Part shown: piece after piece, positions 8,328-17,158 of the stretch | Numbering within the stretch: the stretch's first letter is position 1 | Layout of the letters: each line of letters begins with the position of its first letter | Assembly (NCBI RefSeq): GCF_020805785.1 | Contig: NZ_JAJGZV010000002.1 | Span: 372,001 to 436,000 of the forward strand | Direction of reading: 5' to 3' | Origin: Flavobacterium chungbukense | GTDB taxonomy: Bacteria > Bacteroidota > Bacteroidia > Flavobacteriales > Flavobacteriaceae | DNA: 64,000 bases | Notes under the pieces: model-generated | Told to the model about the DNA's origin: nothing | Database searches by the model: none | Seen by the model: the letters and a program-made list of their open reading frames with translations, nothing else | Translations under genes and position numbers: made by a program

Positions 8328-9974
8328 TTATGCTTTCAAAGACATTATACCAATTTTCATGACCATTTCTTCAAAGTCATTTCGTGAAACTGCGGCCTTA
8401 TTTCGAGCTCTTGTACGATAGTTGTAAATTGTGCTTAAAGAGTAACGTAAAAATGCAGCTATCTTAACACTATCTGTAATTCCTAATCTAATTAATGCAA
8501 AAATTCTAAGTTCAGTATTAAGTAATTCATTTTGTTTGAGTACAATTTGCTCTTCCGAAATTAGCAATGCATTAAAATCTTTAACGAATGTTGGATACAA
8601 ATTCAAAAAGATAATATCAAAATTCTTGTACAACTCCTCCAGCTCATTATCAACCAAAGTTGTTGACTTTAGAATTTTGTAAATTTCATCAAACTGTTTT
8701 GCAGTAGCCTTTTTATTTAAAATAATGCGATAGTTTTCTAATTTATTGATGTAAGTAGAACAAAGATTAAAAAAATGAGCTATATATTCTTCTTTAACTA
8801 AATTAGATTCAGATAGTTGCAAGTTACTTTCTTGAAGCTGACTGTTTGTTTCGGTTATATCTTTATTTAATTCTGCTAATTTCTGGCTGGTTTCATAAAG
8901 TTCTGTTCGAATTCTCGAAACCTTCTTCATTTGTTTGTAAACATAAATGATTGCAACCAATAAAAATAGCGAAAGCAAACTAATGCAAAGCAGATAAATT
9001 TGTAATTCGCTTTTACGCTGGGCTTCACGTTCCTGATATACTGTATTGATAATCGAATAAACTTCTGACATCAGTAAAGTACGAAACTGAACGTTGCAAT
9101 AAAGAGCGTCTTCAATGGCAGATTGTGTTAATTTATACGCCATATCTACATCTCCAATTTCATAAAAAACCAAAGCTAATTCCTGCAATGATGCATTATC
9201 TTTATTGGCATTTTTAATATCTGAAGTAGCTGAAAGTGCATAATATTTTTTTCTTGATTCTAGATCATGCATCGCCTCGGCAATCTTACCCAATAAATAG
9301 GTAATCATGGCATATTGCGGATTTTCTTGTTTTGTTTTTGCCAGTAAACCCAATAATTGACTTTTAGGCTTTTCAAATTTTTTATTAAAAATATCCTGCT
9401 GAATTCTATTGATCTGATAGTCTAATGTATTCTTGTCTAAAACAGAAAGTAACGAATCACGGTATTTTCCAATCTGTTTTCTGTATTCCAAACTGTAACT
9501 ATTGGCAGCATAATGCTCAAAAAATTCGCGATAGGAAATGTAGTAATTAGGAAGCTGTGAATGCTCTAAATTCTTTTTATTGATACTTTTTAGAATGGCT
9601 TCCGATTCGCGATATTTTCCTGACGAGGAATAAAGCGTTACTAATTGTAACTGCGCCAAATTGAGAAGTTCTTTATTTTGAAGTTCTGTTGCAATTCTTA
9701 AGTTCTTTTTTACATATTGAATTGCCGAATCTGTATTTAACTTCTGATATTCAAGGTATAATGTCTTGTTGTAATTATACTCCTGCTCTTTTGTCAAATT
9801 CTCTGATTTTATCTTTTTGAAGTTGAGAATTCGCTCTTCCTTTATTTTTACGTAATGCTGTTTATTTTTTATCGCTTCATTTAATTCTTTTAAAATAACA
9901 TCTGTTTTTTTTTCCAATGCAAAAACTGGAAATTTTATCAAAATAAGAATTAGAAATAAGTAATAATTTTTCAA
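8328..9974 (-). CDS. SusR-like membrane-bound transcriptional regulator (DUF6377 type)
   Basis: 548 residues. The N-terminal signal/anchor (1-19) is followed by a TPR-like helical sensor region of about 300 residues. One membrane helix (QIYLLCISLLSLFLLVAII, near 325-345) is followed by a coiled coil rich in ETNSQLQESNLQLSESN. The C-terminal helix-turn-helix includes LRIFALIRLGITDS and FLRYSLSTIYNYRTRARNK, the signature of SusR-type one-component regulators. These sense a signal outside the cytoplasm and control nearby glycan genes. Here the likely target is the GH3 gene 205 bp downstream. The ligand is unknown. Confidence 0.82.
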   Translation of the reverse strand: MKNYYLFLILILIKFPVFALEKKTDVILKELNEAIKNKQHYVKIKEERILNFKKIKSENLTKEQEYNYNKTLYLEYQKLNTDSAIQYVKKNLRIATELQNKELLNLAQLQLVTLYSSSGKYRESEAILKSINKKNLEHSQLPNYYISYREFFEHYAANSYSLEYRKQIGKYRDSLLSVLDKNTLDYQINRIQQDIFNKKFEKPKSQLLGLLAKTKQENPQYAMITYLLGKIAEAMHDLESRKKYYALSATSDIKNANKDNASLQELALVFYEIGDVDMAYKLTQSAIEDALYCNVQFRTLLMSEVYSIINTVYQEREAQRKSELQIYLLCISLLSLFLLVAIIYVYKQMKKVSRIRTELYETSQKLAELNKDITETNSQLQESNLQLSESNLVKEEYIAHFFNLCSTYINKLENYRIILNKKATAKQFDEIYKILKSTTLVDNELEELYKNFDIIFLNLYPTFVKDFNALLISEEQIVLKQNELLNTELRIFALIRLGITDSVKIAAFLRYSLSTIYNYRTRARNKAAVSRNDFEEMVMKIGIMSLKA

Positions 9975-9997
9975 GACGATTTAATATAAAGGAATTA

Positions 9998-10005
9998 CAA
10001 ATATA
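9998..10005 (-). promoter_or_regulatory. Candidate -7 element for the SusR-like gene
   Basis: On the minus strand this reads TATATTTG, an exact match to TAnnTTTG, 24 nt before the ATG at 9974. No -33 TTG is at the usual distance. A GTGATTC/GAATCAC dyad lies further upstream at about 10067-10101. Confidence 0.5.
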
Positions 10006-10122
10006 GGAAAGCGAAAATATAAAAAATGAATTATTTAACTATGGTCAAAATGTACCAAAAAAGGGTGTGATTCGTTTAATAGTCATAAATAAAAGAATCA
10101 CAAATCAACTCTACAATAAATA

Positions 10123-10162
10123 AAATGATTTCAGCTTAAACAAAATTAAACTGAAATCATTT
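10123..10162 (-). terminator. Terminator of the acyl-CoA dehydrogenase gene
   Basis: AAATGATTTCAG (10123-10134) pairs perfectly with CTGAAATCATTT (10151-10162). On the minus strand the stem is followed by a T-rich tail. Confidence 0.75.
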
Positions 10163-10182
10163 ATTAGAATTTCATTCCAAAA

Positions 10183-12447
10183 CTAAAGATGCGCCGCAAT
10201 TGGCGCAGCCAGACAGCTTTCTGGAATATTAAATGAATTTACTAAAGCCACCGCATCAGGACGAATGTCCCAACAAAGCTGATTGACGATTTTACGAACT
10301 GCCTTCGTTTTTACGGCTTCCATATATCCATCTTCTAAATACCAAGCTTTGTTTTTTTCTATTTGCGAAAGCGCGTAAAGCTGACTTAATTTCGTTAAGA
10401 TTGCTTTAGATTGCTGCTCTTCTACTTCCTTTATTGCAACTTGAAATTGCTCTAAAACAATTCTTTCTAAATAAGCTTCTGCAACCTCAATCATTTGATG
10501 CTGCACGACATTAAAGGCATCATACGCTTCTAAACCACCGTCAACAAGCTTTTTGATACGTCTTGCTGCCGAAGCCAGAATTGTTTTTTCTCTGTGAACA
10601 AAAGCTTGAAGATGAAATTCATTGTCAAGCAAATGTTCCTCATCTGTTCTGCGTGTTGCTATTGGATTCTTTTCTGTAAAAGCCGTTTTAGCATTTTCAT
10701 AAACATAATTTATTATTCCAAGCGAACCCATCTCTCCAAATGATTTTCTGAATTCAGCCAAACGATTCTTAGCTACCAATTGCATTAAAACGGTATTATC
10801 ACCTTCAAAAGTCGTGTAGATTTCGGTATCATTTTTTAATGCATCAATTCTATTTTCAGATAAATAACCTTTTCCTCCGCAAGCTTCACGGCATTCCTGC
10901 AGAATATCTCTTGTGCTCCAAGTTGAATAGGATTTCATTCCGGCTGCCAAAGATTCGATTTCTTGCATTTCACTTTCTGTTCTATTTAAAAATCTTTTGG
11001 TTAAATATTGAAGAGCAAAATGTACGGCGTAGGTTTTAGCTAAATGCGGCAACAATCTTCGCTGATGCATTCTATAGTTTAAAATTGGAACTTCAGAACC
11101 TCCTTCTGGTCCAAATTGTCGTCTTTGATCGCTGTAACGAATGGCAATTGTCAAACCTGATTTTGCTGCTGCTAAAGCCGAACGCGGAATTCCAATTCTT
11201 CCTCCAACTAAGGTTCCTAACATTGTAAAAAACCTTCTGTTATCACTCGGAATCGGACTTTCAAATTCGCCTTTATCATTTACAGAAGCAAAACGATCTA
11301 GCATATTTTCTTTTGGAATTATTACATTATCGAAACTAATCGTTCCGTTATCCACTCCATTTAATCCCATTTTATGCCCGCAGTCACCAATTGTTACACC
11401 ATTTACCACATTTCCGTTTGGATCACGCAAAGGCACAACAAATGCATTAACGCCATAATCATGTCCGTCAATAATTAGTTTTGCAAATACAGTTGCCATT
11501 TGTCCGTGAACAGCTGCATTTCCGATATATTCTTTTTGTGCATTTTTATTTGGCGTATGAATGGTAAATGTCTGATCATTATGATTGTAAGTTGCTGTAG
11601 TTTCTAAACCTTTTACGTTAGATCCATGATGTGTTTCGGTCATAGCGAAACATCCTGGCAATTTTAGCGAACCAATATCTTTCAAATATTTAGCATAGTG
11701 TTTTTCGGTTCCCAAAGATTGCACGCTCATTCCCCAAAGTCCAAATTGCACACCGAATTTAATAACTAGACTTAAATCGTGATAGCTCAGCGTTTCCATA
11801 ATCGCAAAATAATCGGCTATGTTTTCTCCACCTCCGTACTTTTTAGGGTAAGCCATATTTCCGAGATTTTCATCGGCTAAGATTTTACACCATTTGTAAA
11901 CTGTTTCCCTAAAAACATTAATATCAGTTGAAGTTTCATAAGCAAATTCAGGTCTGGAAATGACAGATTTTACTTTTTTGATTATTGCGGCTTCATTTCC
12001 ATCTAAAATTTGAGTAATGTTCTGAATATCAAAACTAGCATCTGTTTGCGAATCTGCTGTAAAAGAACCCGTTTTGGTTTTGAAGTTTTGCAATGCTTCT
12101 TCGCCCAAAATTCCTAAATCATTTTCTAGTTTTTTAAAATCTGATTCGATAGGCGTTAAATCTACATCACTTTCTGAAAGTGCTTTTGCAATATCAAAAA
12201 TAGATTTGACAGAAGATTTATCCTGAATACTTCTTTCAATGTCAACTTTCCATTGTGCGAGTTCATTTCGCGAAGGCGGATTTGAAATATCAACTTTAGA
12301 AAGTAAATATTCTTTTTCTTCTCCTGACAAAAAATTCAATGATTTAATGAACTCTTGAAGTGTTGCAAATTCTTTCTGTGTTAGTAAATCATCTGACCAC
12401 ACTAAATAAAATAATGGCGTAAAAGCTTGAAGTTTTGATATTTTCAT
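10183..12447 (-). CDS. Acyl-CoA dehydrogenase / acyl-CoA oxidase-like protein
   Basis: 754 residues, much longer than a typical 380-residue acyl-CoA dehydrogenase. About 150 N-terminal helical residues precede the core. The flavin-binding middle domain has GCFAMTETHHGSNVKGLETTA. The C-terminal helical domain has RRQFGPEGGSEVPILNYRMHQ, CGGKGYLSENRIDALKNDTE and TTFEGDNTVLMQLVAKNRL. The GDNTVLMQ stretch and the long C-terminus resemble acyl-CoA oxidases. It should oxidise fatty acyl-CoA to the 2-enoyl form using FAD. Whether electrons go to ETF or oxygen cannot be told. It seems to be transcribed alone. Confidence 0.88.
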   Translation of the reverse strand: MKISKLQAFTPLFYLVWSDDLLTQKEFATLQEFIKSLNFLSGEEKEYLLSKVDISNPPSRNELAQWKVDIERSIQDKSSVKSIFDIAKALSESDVDLTPIESDFKKLENDLGILGEEALQNFKTKTGSFTADSQTDASFDIQNITQILDGNEAAIIKKVKSVISRPEFAYETSTDINVFRETVYKWCKILADENLGNMAYPKKYGGGENIADYFAIMETLSYHDLSLVIKFGVQFGLWGMSVQSLGTEKHYAKYLKDIGSLKLPGCFAMTETHHGSNVKGLETTATYNHNDQTFTIHTPNKNAQKEYIGNAAVHGQMATVFAKLIIDGHDYGVNAFVVPLRDPNGNVVNGVTIGDCGHKMGLNGVDNGTISFDNVIIPKENMLDRFASVNDKGEFESPIPSDNRRFFTMLGTLVGGRIGIPRSALAAAKSGLTIAIRYSDQRRQFGPEGGSEVPILNYRMHQRRLLPHLAKTYAVHFALQYLTKRFLNRTESEMQEIESLAAGMKSYSTWSTRDILQECREACGGKGYLSENRIDALKNDTEIYTTFEGDNTVLMQLVAKNRLAEFRKSFGEMGSLGIINYVYENAKTAFTEKNPIATRRTDEEHLLDNEFHLQAFVHREKTILASAARRIKKLVDGGLEAYDAFNVVQHQMIEVAEAYLERIVLEQFQVAIKEVEEQQSKAILTKLSQLYALSQIEKNKAWYLEDGYMEAVKTKAVRKIVNQLCWDIRPDAVALVNSFNIPESCLAAPIAAHL

Positions 12448-12478
12448 ATGAATAGTATTCGGTTTTTAATAGTTTTTT

Positions 12479-12642
12479 GCCACAGATTACACTGATTAAA
12501 AGGATTTTTTTTCGCCACGAATTACACGAATTCGCACAAATTTTTATTTTAGATTTAAAAAATAATTCGTAAAAATTAGTGTAATTGGTGGCTGATTTTT
12601 TTGCGCAAAGAAATAATCCTTTTAATCAGTGCAATCTGTGGC
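12479..12642. repeat. Nested imperfect palindrome, CCACAGATTACACTGATT / CCACGAATTACACGAATT type
   Basis: The outer arms 12479-12506 and 12615-12642 match at 27 of 28 positions when inverted. An inner, less exact pair starts GCCACGAATTACACGAATT at about 12514 and ends AGTGTAATTGGTGGC at about 12592. It fills most of the 314-bp gap upstream of the acyl-CoA dehydrogenase gene. Related copies occur at 42950-43091 and 49675-49809. No coding potential is seen. Confidence 0.85.
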
Positions 12643-12665
12643 TTTATTCATTTAACTGCATAAAA

Positions 12666-12696
12666 AAACAGGAATGAAAAATAGTCATTCCTGTTT
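12666..12696 (-). terminator. Terminator of the EamA transporter gene
   Basis: AAACAGGAATGA (12666-12677) pairs with TCATTCCTGTTT (12685-12696). On the minus strand a run of seven T follows. Confidence 0.85.
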
Positions 12697-12761
12697 AAAC
12701 ATCCTGTTAAGATTCTTGTAATTTTCGATTTTAAACCAATAAAAAATATGAAAACTAAGAA

Positions 12762-13715
12762 TTAAGAACCCTTGGATATTGAGGTCAATTTTTGCTTTAT
12801 AGCAAAAATATGATGCGAATTAAAAACTAACACTGCGGTAAAAATTATTCCGTATGCGGTAATTTGTAACGGCGTTATACTTTCTTTGAAAACAAAGGCT
12901 GCCAATCCAAATGCAATCATCGGATTGATGTTTAATAACATTCCAACTGTAGAAGAATTAATTCCAGAAAGCGCGTACAAATTCAGGAAAAGTGGTACAA
13001 TTGTAAATAAGATTGCGATTGTTTCTATACAGAAATAGAATTTAAATTCCGTTGGAACCGGTCCCCCAAAAACCGGATAAAATGGTACTAAAAACAATGC
13101 AGCCAATGTAATATGAAACGTTAAAACAATAAATTTATCAAAACCTTTATTGGCGCGCTGACTTACTAAATATGCAGCATAGGTTACCCCTATAACAATG
13201 CTAAAAAGCATATCTGTTATATCGCTGTATGAAAGAAGCAAACATCCCGAAATGCTTAATCCGACAGAAAGCCATTGTGTTTTTATAAGTTTTTCATGCA
13301 GTATAAAATAAGCCAATAACGTCGTAAGAATTGGACAAACGAGATAAGCAAGAGAAGCTGCTTTTAGACTGACATGATTTACTACATAAATGAATGTAAA
13401 CCAGTTCGCCATCAAAAAAACGCTTCCGCCAATATTTAATAAAACTGATTTTCTTTTTTCAGCTTTTGGTAAAGCCTTAAAGATTGCTATTGTCTCTTTT
13501 ATTTGTTTTCTTTTGCATAAAAAAGCAATCAAAAGCATTAAAATCGCGCAACTGAAAACACGAAAAAACAAAATATCCAACGACGGATATTCATGAATTG
13601 GTCGCAAAACCAAACTGAAAAGTCCCCATGTGGTAAAGGCAATAATAGCCGCTATATAATACTTTGTTGTTTTCACAAAATCCTTTTTTGAATTTATTTT
13701 CTTTTGATGAAGCAA
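12762..13715 (-). CDS. EamA/DMT-family transporter
   Basis: 317 residues with about ten membrane helices arranged as two EamA halves. The first half begins YYIAAIIAFTTWGLFSLVLRPI, the second begins near DMLFSIVIGVTYAAYLVSQR. The end of each half carries the typical hinge (PILTTLLAYFILHEKL and MLLNINPMIAFGLAAFVFKE). RarD-like and amino-acid or metabolite exporters belong here. It is divergent from a MocR-type regulator with 69 bp between starts, a pairing common for MocR and its target transporter. The substrate is unknown. Confidence 0.88.
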   Translation of the reverse strand: MLHQKKINSKKDFVKTTKYYIAAIIAFTTWGLFSLVLRPIHEYPSLDILFFRVFSCAILMLLIAFLCKRKQIKETIAIFKALPKAEKRKSVLLNIGGSVFLMANWFTFIYVVNHVSLKAASLAYLVCPILTTLLAYFILHEKLIKTQWLSVGLSISGCLLLSYSDITDMLFSIVIGVTYAAYLVSQRANKGFDKFIVLTFHITLAALFLVPFYPVFGGPVPTEFKFYFCIETIAILFTIVPLFLNLYALSGINSSTVGMLLNINPMIAFGLAAFVFKESITPLQITAYGIIFTAVLVFNSHHIFAIKQKLTSISKGS

Positions 13716-13784
13716 ATTTCTTAAAAATAAAACAGCAATACAGATACAGTTTTTGTAAATTGCAGCATAACAGTTTCAATTTAT

Positions 13785-15206
13785 ATGAAAAATTCTAATT
13801 ACTTATATCTCCAATTTGCTGACCGAATCGAGAAACAGATTAAATCTGGAGTTTTAAATGTGGGAGACAAATTGCCTTCTATACGCGAAGTATGTGCGGA
13901 AACGGGTTACAGTATGAGTACAGTAAGCAAGGCGTATTACGAAATTGAAAGCCGTTCTTTAATTGAAGCGCGACCGCAATCTGGTTATTATGTGAGTAAT
14001 ATATCGGCAAGAATTATCTCTGAACCTTCAGCAAGTAAGCCACGATTAAGTCTTGAAAATATTGAACGTGAGGATTTAATTGACTTGGTTTACGGCGATA
14101 TGCGCACCAAAGATGTCACGATGCTTTCGCTTGGTTTTCCTTCTAATGAATTACTTCCTATCGCTAAATTAAATAAAGGAATGGTTCAGGCCATGCGCCA
14201 ATTACCAAAAAGCGGAACCAGTTATGAGGAGATTCAAGGTAATAGTAATTTACGAAAAGAAATTGCCCGTTGGTCTTTTACTTGGGGCGGCTCCTTGACT
14301 GAAGATGATATTATAACTACTCCAGGCTGTATTTCGGCAATATCAGATTGTTTGCTAACACTGACAAAACCCGGAGATACTATTATTACAGAAAGTCCAG
14401 TTTATTTTGGTATTTTACAATTAGCCAGATCTTTAGGTCTGTATGTGATGGAACTTCCAACAAACATGACAACAGGAATTGAACTCGAATCGGTAAAAAA
14501 AACACTTTCCAGTAATAAAGTAAAAGCTTGCGTTTTGATGAGTAATTTCAGTAATCCGTCTGGAAGTACACTACCAAACGAACATAAAAAGGAAATTGTG
14601 AGATTAATGGATTTCTATAATGTTCCGTTAATTGAAGATGATATTCATGGCGATTTATACTTTGGCACAAGCCGACCAACAAATTGCAAGACTTATGACG
14701 AAAGCGGTATTGTTTTGTGTTGCAGTTCGGTTTCTAAAACTTTAGCTCCCGGTTATCGCGTGGGTTGGGTTTCTCCTGGCAAATTCAAAAAAGAAATTTT
14801 GAGAACCAAATTGTATCATACTATTTCTAATACGACAATTACGCACGAAGTTGTGGGAGATTTTCTAAAAAATGGTCGCTACGAAAATCATCTTAGAAAA
14901 ATTCGTCAGATTTTAAATCGAAACTGCACCAATTATATTAATACGGTTTTAGAATCTTTTCCTGCAGGAACAAAAGTGAGTCAGCCTCAAGGCGGTTTTT
15001 TTCTTTGGGTGGAATTAGATAAAAAAATAGACACGGCCGCTTTTTACCATTTAGCGCTGAAACATAATATAAGTATTGCACCTGGAAGAATTTTCTCCTT
15101 TCAAAACCAGTTTTCAAACTGTATGCGATTGAGTTTTGGACTTCCGTGGTCTAATGAATTAAGAATTGCTATTCAAACCTTAGGAAAATTAGCTCATCAA
15201 TTGTAA
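13785..15206 (+). CDS. MocR-type regulator (GntR HTH fused to aminotransferase domain)
   Basis: 473 residues. The N-terminal 70 residues form a GntR winged helix (LQFADRIEKQIKSGVLNVGDKLPSIREV). The rest is a class I aminotransferase fold with the PLP lysine in CCSSVSKTLAPGYRVGW. Other fold marks are TTPGCISAISDCL, VLMSNFSNPSG and RLSFG near the end. MocR proteins bind PLP and control vitamin B6, GABA, taurine or export genes. The divergent EamA gene is the likely target through the shared 69-bp region. I see no pdx genes nearby that would support PdxR. Confidence 0.9.
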   Translation: MKNSNYLYLQFADRIEKQIKSGVLNVGDKLPSIREVCAETGYSMSTVSKAYYEIESRSLIEARPQSGYYVSNISARIISEPSASKPRLSLENIEREDLIDLVYGDMRTKDVTMLSLGFPSNELLPIAKLNKGMVQAMRQLPKSGTSYEEIQGNSNLRKEIARWSFTWGGSLTEDDIITTPGCISAISDCLLTLTKPGDTIITESPVYFGILQLARSLGLYVMELPTNMTTGIELESVKKTLSSNKVKACVLMSNFSNPSGSTLPNEHKKEIVRLMDFYNVPLIEDDIHGDLYFGTSRPTNCKTYDESGIVLCCSSVSKTLAPGYRVGWVSPGKFKKEILRTKLYHTISNTTITHEVVGDFLKNGRYENHLRKIRQILNRNCTNYINTVLESFPAGTKVSQPQGGFFLWVELDKKIDTAAFYHLALKHNISIAPGRIFSFQNQFSNCMRLSFGLPWSNELRIAIQTLGKLAHQL

Positions 15207-15207
15207 A

Positions 15208-15245
15208 TAAAAAAAGCCGAACAACGCAACTACTCGCTGTCCGGC
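15208..15245 (-). terminator. Terminator of the bestrophin gene
   Basis: Read on the minus strand, GCCGGACA (15238-15245) pairs with TGTTCGGC (15216-15223) with one G-T wobble. A run of T (15209-15215) follows. Confidence 0.75.
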
Positions 15246-15273
15246 CAACAATTAAACATAACCAAAATGTTTA

Positions 15274-16221
15274 TTATAAAACAAAGTAAGCACCCTTTTC
15301 AACTTTCTTAGGCTCCTCATTCAATTCGAATTCTTTTAAAATGTCAAATTCACTTTGGTATTCATTCAACATTTGTTTGATATTTCTTTCTATTGTGTTT
15401 GCAATAGTTGTCACTGGCGTATCGGTTGGACGGTTTTCAAACGGATCTTGCAAATGGATTGCCATTCTTTCAATTAGAAAGAAAGCGCCTCCAATTGCTG
15501 TAATCAACGGAATTGCAAACCAGCTTAATACACTTGTCAATCCGAAAGGCAGCAATAAAATAAACAAACACAAGGTCAATCTGATGTACATACTGTAAGT
15601 GGTCGGAAAAATGGTATTTTTAATTCTTTCGCATTTTCCCATTTCATCACATAATCTAGACAAAGTATTGTCAATTTCGACTTGCTGATACACATTGATT
15701 CTCTTTTCATTTTTAGCATTTCGCAAATCTCTAGCATGCAGCATTAAAATTGCATTCGGAACATTTTGATGATTTTTAATATATTTAATTTCATCCTCAC
15801 TCATAAAACCTTCAAGAGGAGCGATTGCATCTCTGTTTCGAAGTGACTGACCCAAACTGTAACACCATGCGATTTGTCTCTTTGCAAAATTCTCTTTGAA
15901 TTCACTTGCTTCAACAGAAAAATCAGGATCTTCGTAAAACGTCAATACCTGACGAATTAAAGTTCTGGAATCGTTTACAACGGCGCCCCAAACAATTCTT
16001 GCTTCCCACCATCTGTCATAAGCTTGATTTGACTTAAAAGCAAGCAATAGCGAAATAATCGTTCCAATCATTGTTGGAATTGCAATCGGAATATCTACGG
16101 GAAGTGTTACAAAATAATGGTGAAATATTTCGAATACTACAGTATAAACCAATACCAAAACAATTTCTACTTTAATTTTCCCGAGAACGTACTTCATTGG
16201 TATTCTTTTTCTTAACAACAT
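15274..16221 (-). CDS. Bestrophin-family membrane channel
   Basis: 315 residues. The family core is clear: a first membrane helix (IEIVLVLVYTVVFEIFHHYF region), then IPTMIGTIISLLLAFKSNQAYDRWWEAR, where the RWWEAR motif is diagnostic of bestrophin/UPF0187. A second hydrophobic block (RLTLCLFILLLPFGLTSVL and IPLITAIGGAFFLIE) is followed by DPFENRPTDTPV, another family mark. Bacterial bestrophins form pentameric ion channels in the inner membrane. Ion selectivity cannot be read. A second ATG eight codons in (MKYVLG) is an alternative start. Confidence 0.9.
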   Translation of the reverse strand: MLLRKRIPMKYVLGKIKVEIVLVLVYTVVFEIFHHYFVTLPVDIPIAIPTMIGTIISLLLAFKSNQAYDRWWEARIVWGAVVNDSRTLIRQVLTFYEDPDFSVEASEFKENFAKRQIAWCYSLGQSLRNRDAIAPLEGFMSEDEIKYIKNHQNVPNAILMLHARDLRNAKNEKRINVYQQVEIDNTLSRLCDEMGKCERIKNTIFPTTYSMYIRLTLCLFILLLPFGLTSVLSWFAIPLITAIGGAFFLIERMAIHLQDPFENRPTDTPVTTIANTIERNIKQMLNEYQSEFDILKEFELNEEPKKVEKGAYFVL

Positions 16222-16249
16222 ATTTTCGGCTTTTAAATTAATATTCTTT

Positions 16250-16350
16250 AAGAGGCTAAGGGACTGAGGTTCTAAGGTTCTAAAGGTTAAAAAATTAAAA
16301 AAACTTAGAGACTTAGTACCTTAGAATCTTAGAATCTTAGAACCTAAGAT
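16250..16350. repeat. Imperfect inverted repeat of TTCTAAG/CTTAGAA words
   Basis: The left side contains GAGGTTCTAAGGTTCTAAAG. The right side contains several copies of CTTAGAATC and CTTAGAACC in opposite orientation, with an A-rich centre. It lies between the bestrophin and universal-stress-like genes. Related words recur at about 49546-49590 and 52505-52535. Confidence 0.75.
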
Positions 16351-16352
16351 TC

Positions 16353-17075
16353 TCAAACCATCTCTTCGTACAATGAAAGTACAGGAAGCCCTAATTTTTC
16401 ATTGACATTTTCTTTTTTAACCTTTTTAAATTTGATTTTTTCCCCTTTTCGAGTTTCAACCAACATATCTATATTATGTTTTGAAATGGCTTCTGATAAA
16501 AATGGAGCAACACTTTCGTAGTTATCTTCAAAACTAGCAGTCTGGCTCACAATTTCGAAAGAGAAATTAGCACTTAAAAACTGCTGAACATCCTTAACGT
16601 GAATATTTCGGCTTGAATTTTCAACATAAAGCGCTTTATGAAATACTTCTTTGTTAATTTCTGTGCTTAAATGTAGAATCGGACATTTTTGATTTCCAGC
16701 TAGCTGCACCAAATATTGGTGAATTTTTTTTGTTTCTTGTTTATAAGAATGAGTCAGAATAACCAACTTAACAGCAAAAGCTTCAATAAGACGTTTAAAA
16801 ATTGGCGCCGAAAGTCCGTATTGATTATGAACCTTTAGCTTAACATTTGGAGTATGATCGATAATGTAACGGCAGGTTTCTAGAATTTCTTCTTCACTTT
16901 TAGTAAGTCCAGATCTCATTTCTCTTAAAAAACTAGATGTCGAAAAGGTATCTGGAGCTTCTGAAACTAAAACTAAAATAATTTCTGATTCCGTATTTTT
17001 AGACTGATTCACGGCAGATTTTACGGCCAAGATTGTATCGTCTTTTAAAGTCGTAGGTATTAGAAAATTTTTCAT
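16353..17075 (-). CDS. Universal stress protein-like protein
   Basis: 240 residues, no signal peptide. The N-terminal MKNFLIPTTLKDDTILAVKSAV and the pattern of alternating strands and helices resemble the USP fold. A half near 95-125 reads AVKLVILTHSYKQE, like the end of a Usp domain, and a second half follows. The ATP-binding GxxGS motif is not clear, so ATP binding is doubtful. Such two-domain proteins are common in Bacteroidota and are stress-linked. It lies just downstream of the two-component genes on the same strand, 83 bp away. Confidence 0.6.
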   Translation of the reverse strand: MKNFLIPTTLKDDTILAVKSAVNQSKNTESEIILVLVSEAPDTFSTSSFLREMRSGLTKSEEEILETCRYIIDHTPNVKLKVHNQYGLSAPIFKRLIEAFAVKLVILTHSYKQETKKIHQYLVQLAGNQKCPILHLSTEINKEVFHKALYVENSSRNIHVKDVQQFLSANFSFEIVSQTASFEDNYESVAPFLSEAISKHNIDMLVETRKGEKIKFKKVKKENVNEKLGLPVLSLYEEMV

Positions 17076-17158
17076 AAGTATAATCTTTTAGTTTATACTT
17101 ACAAAATAACTCTCAGCAAATTAGACACTTATTAATCTAAAATTAGAATTTTATAAAA

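Noticed and set aside
12479..12642. CRISPR-like repeated words
   Set aside because: There are only inverted copies and no regular direct repeat-spacer pattern.
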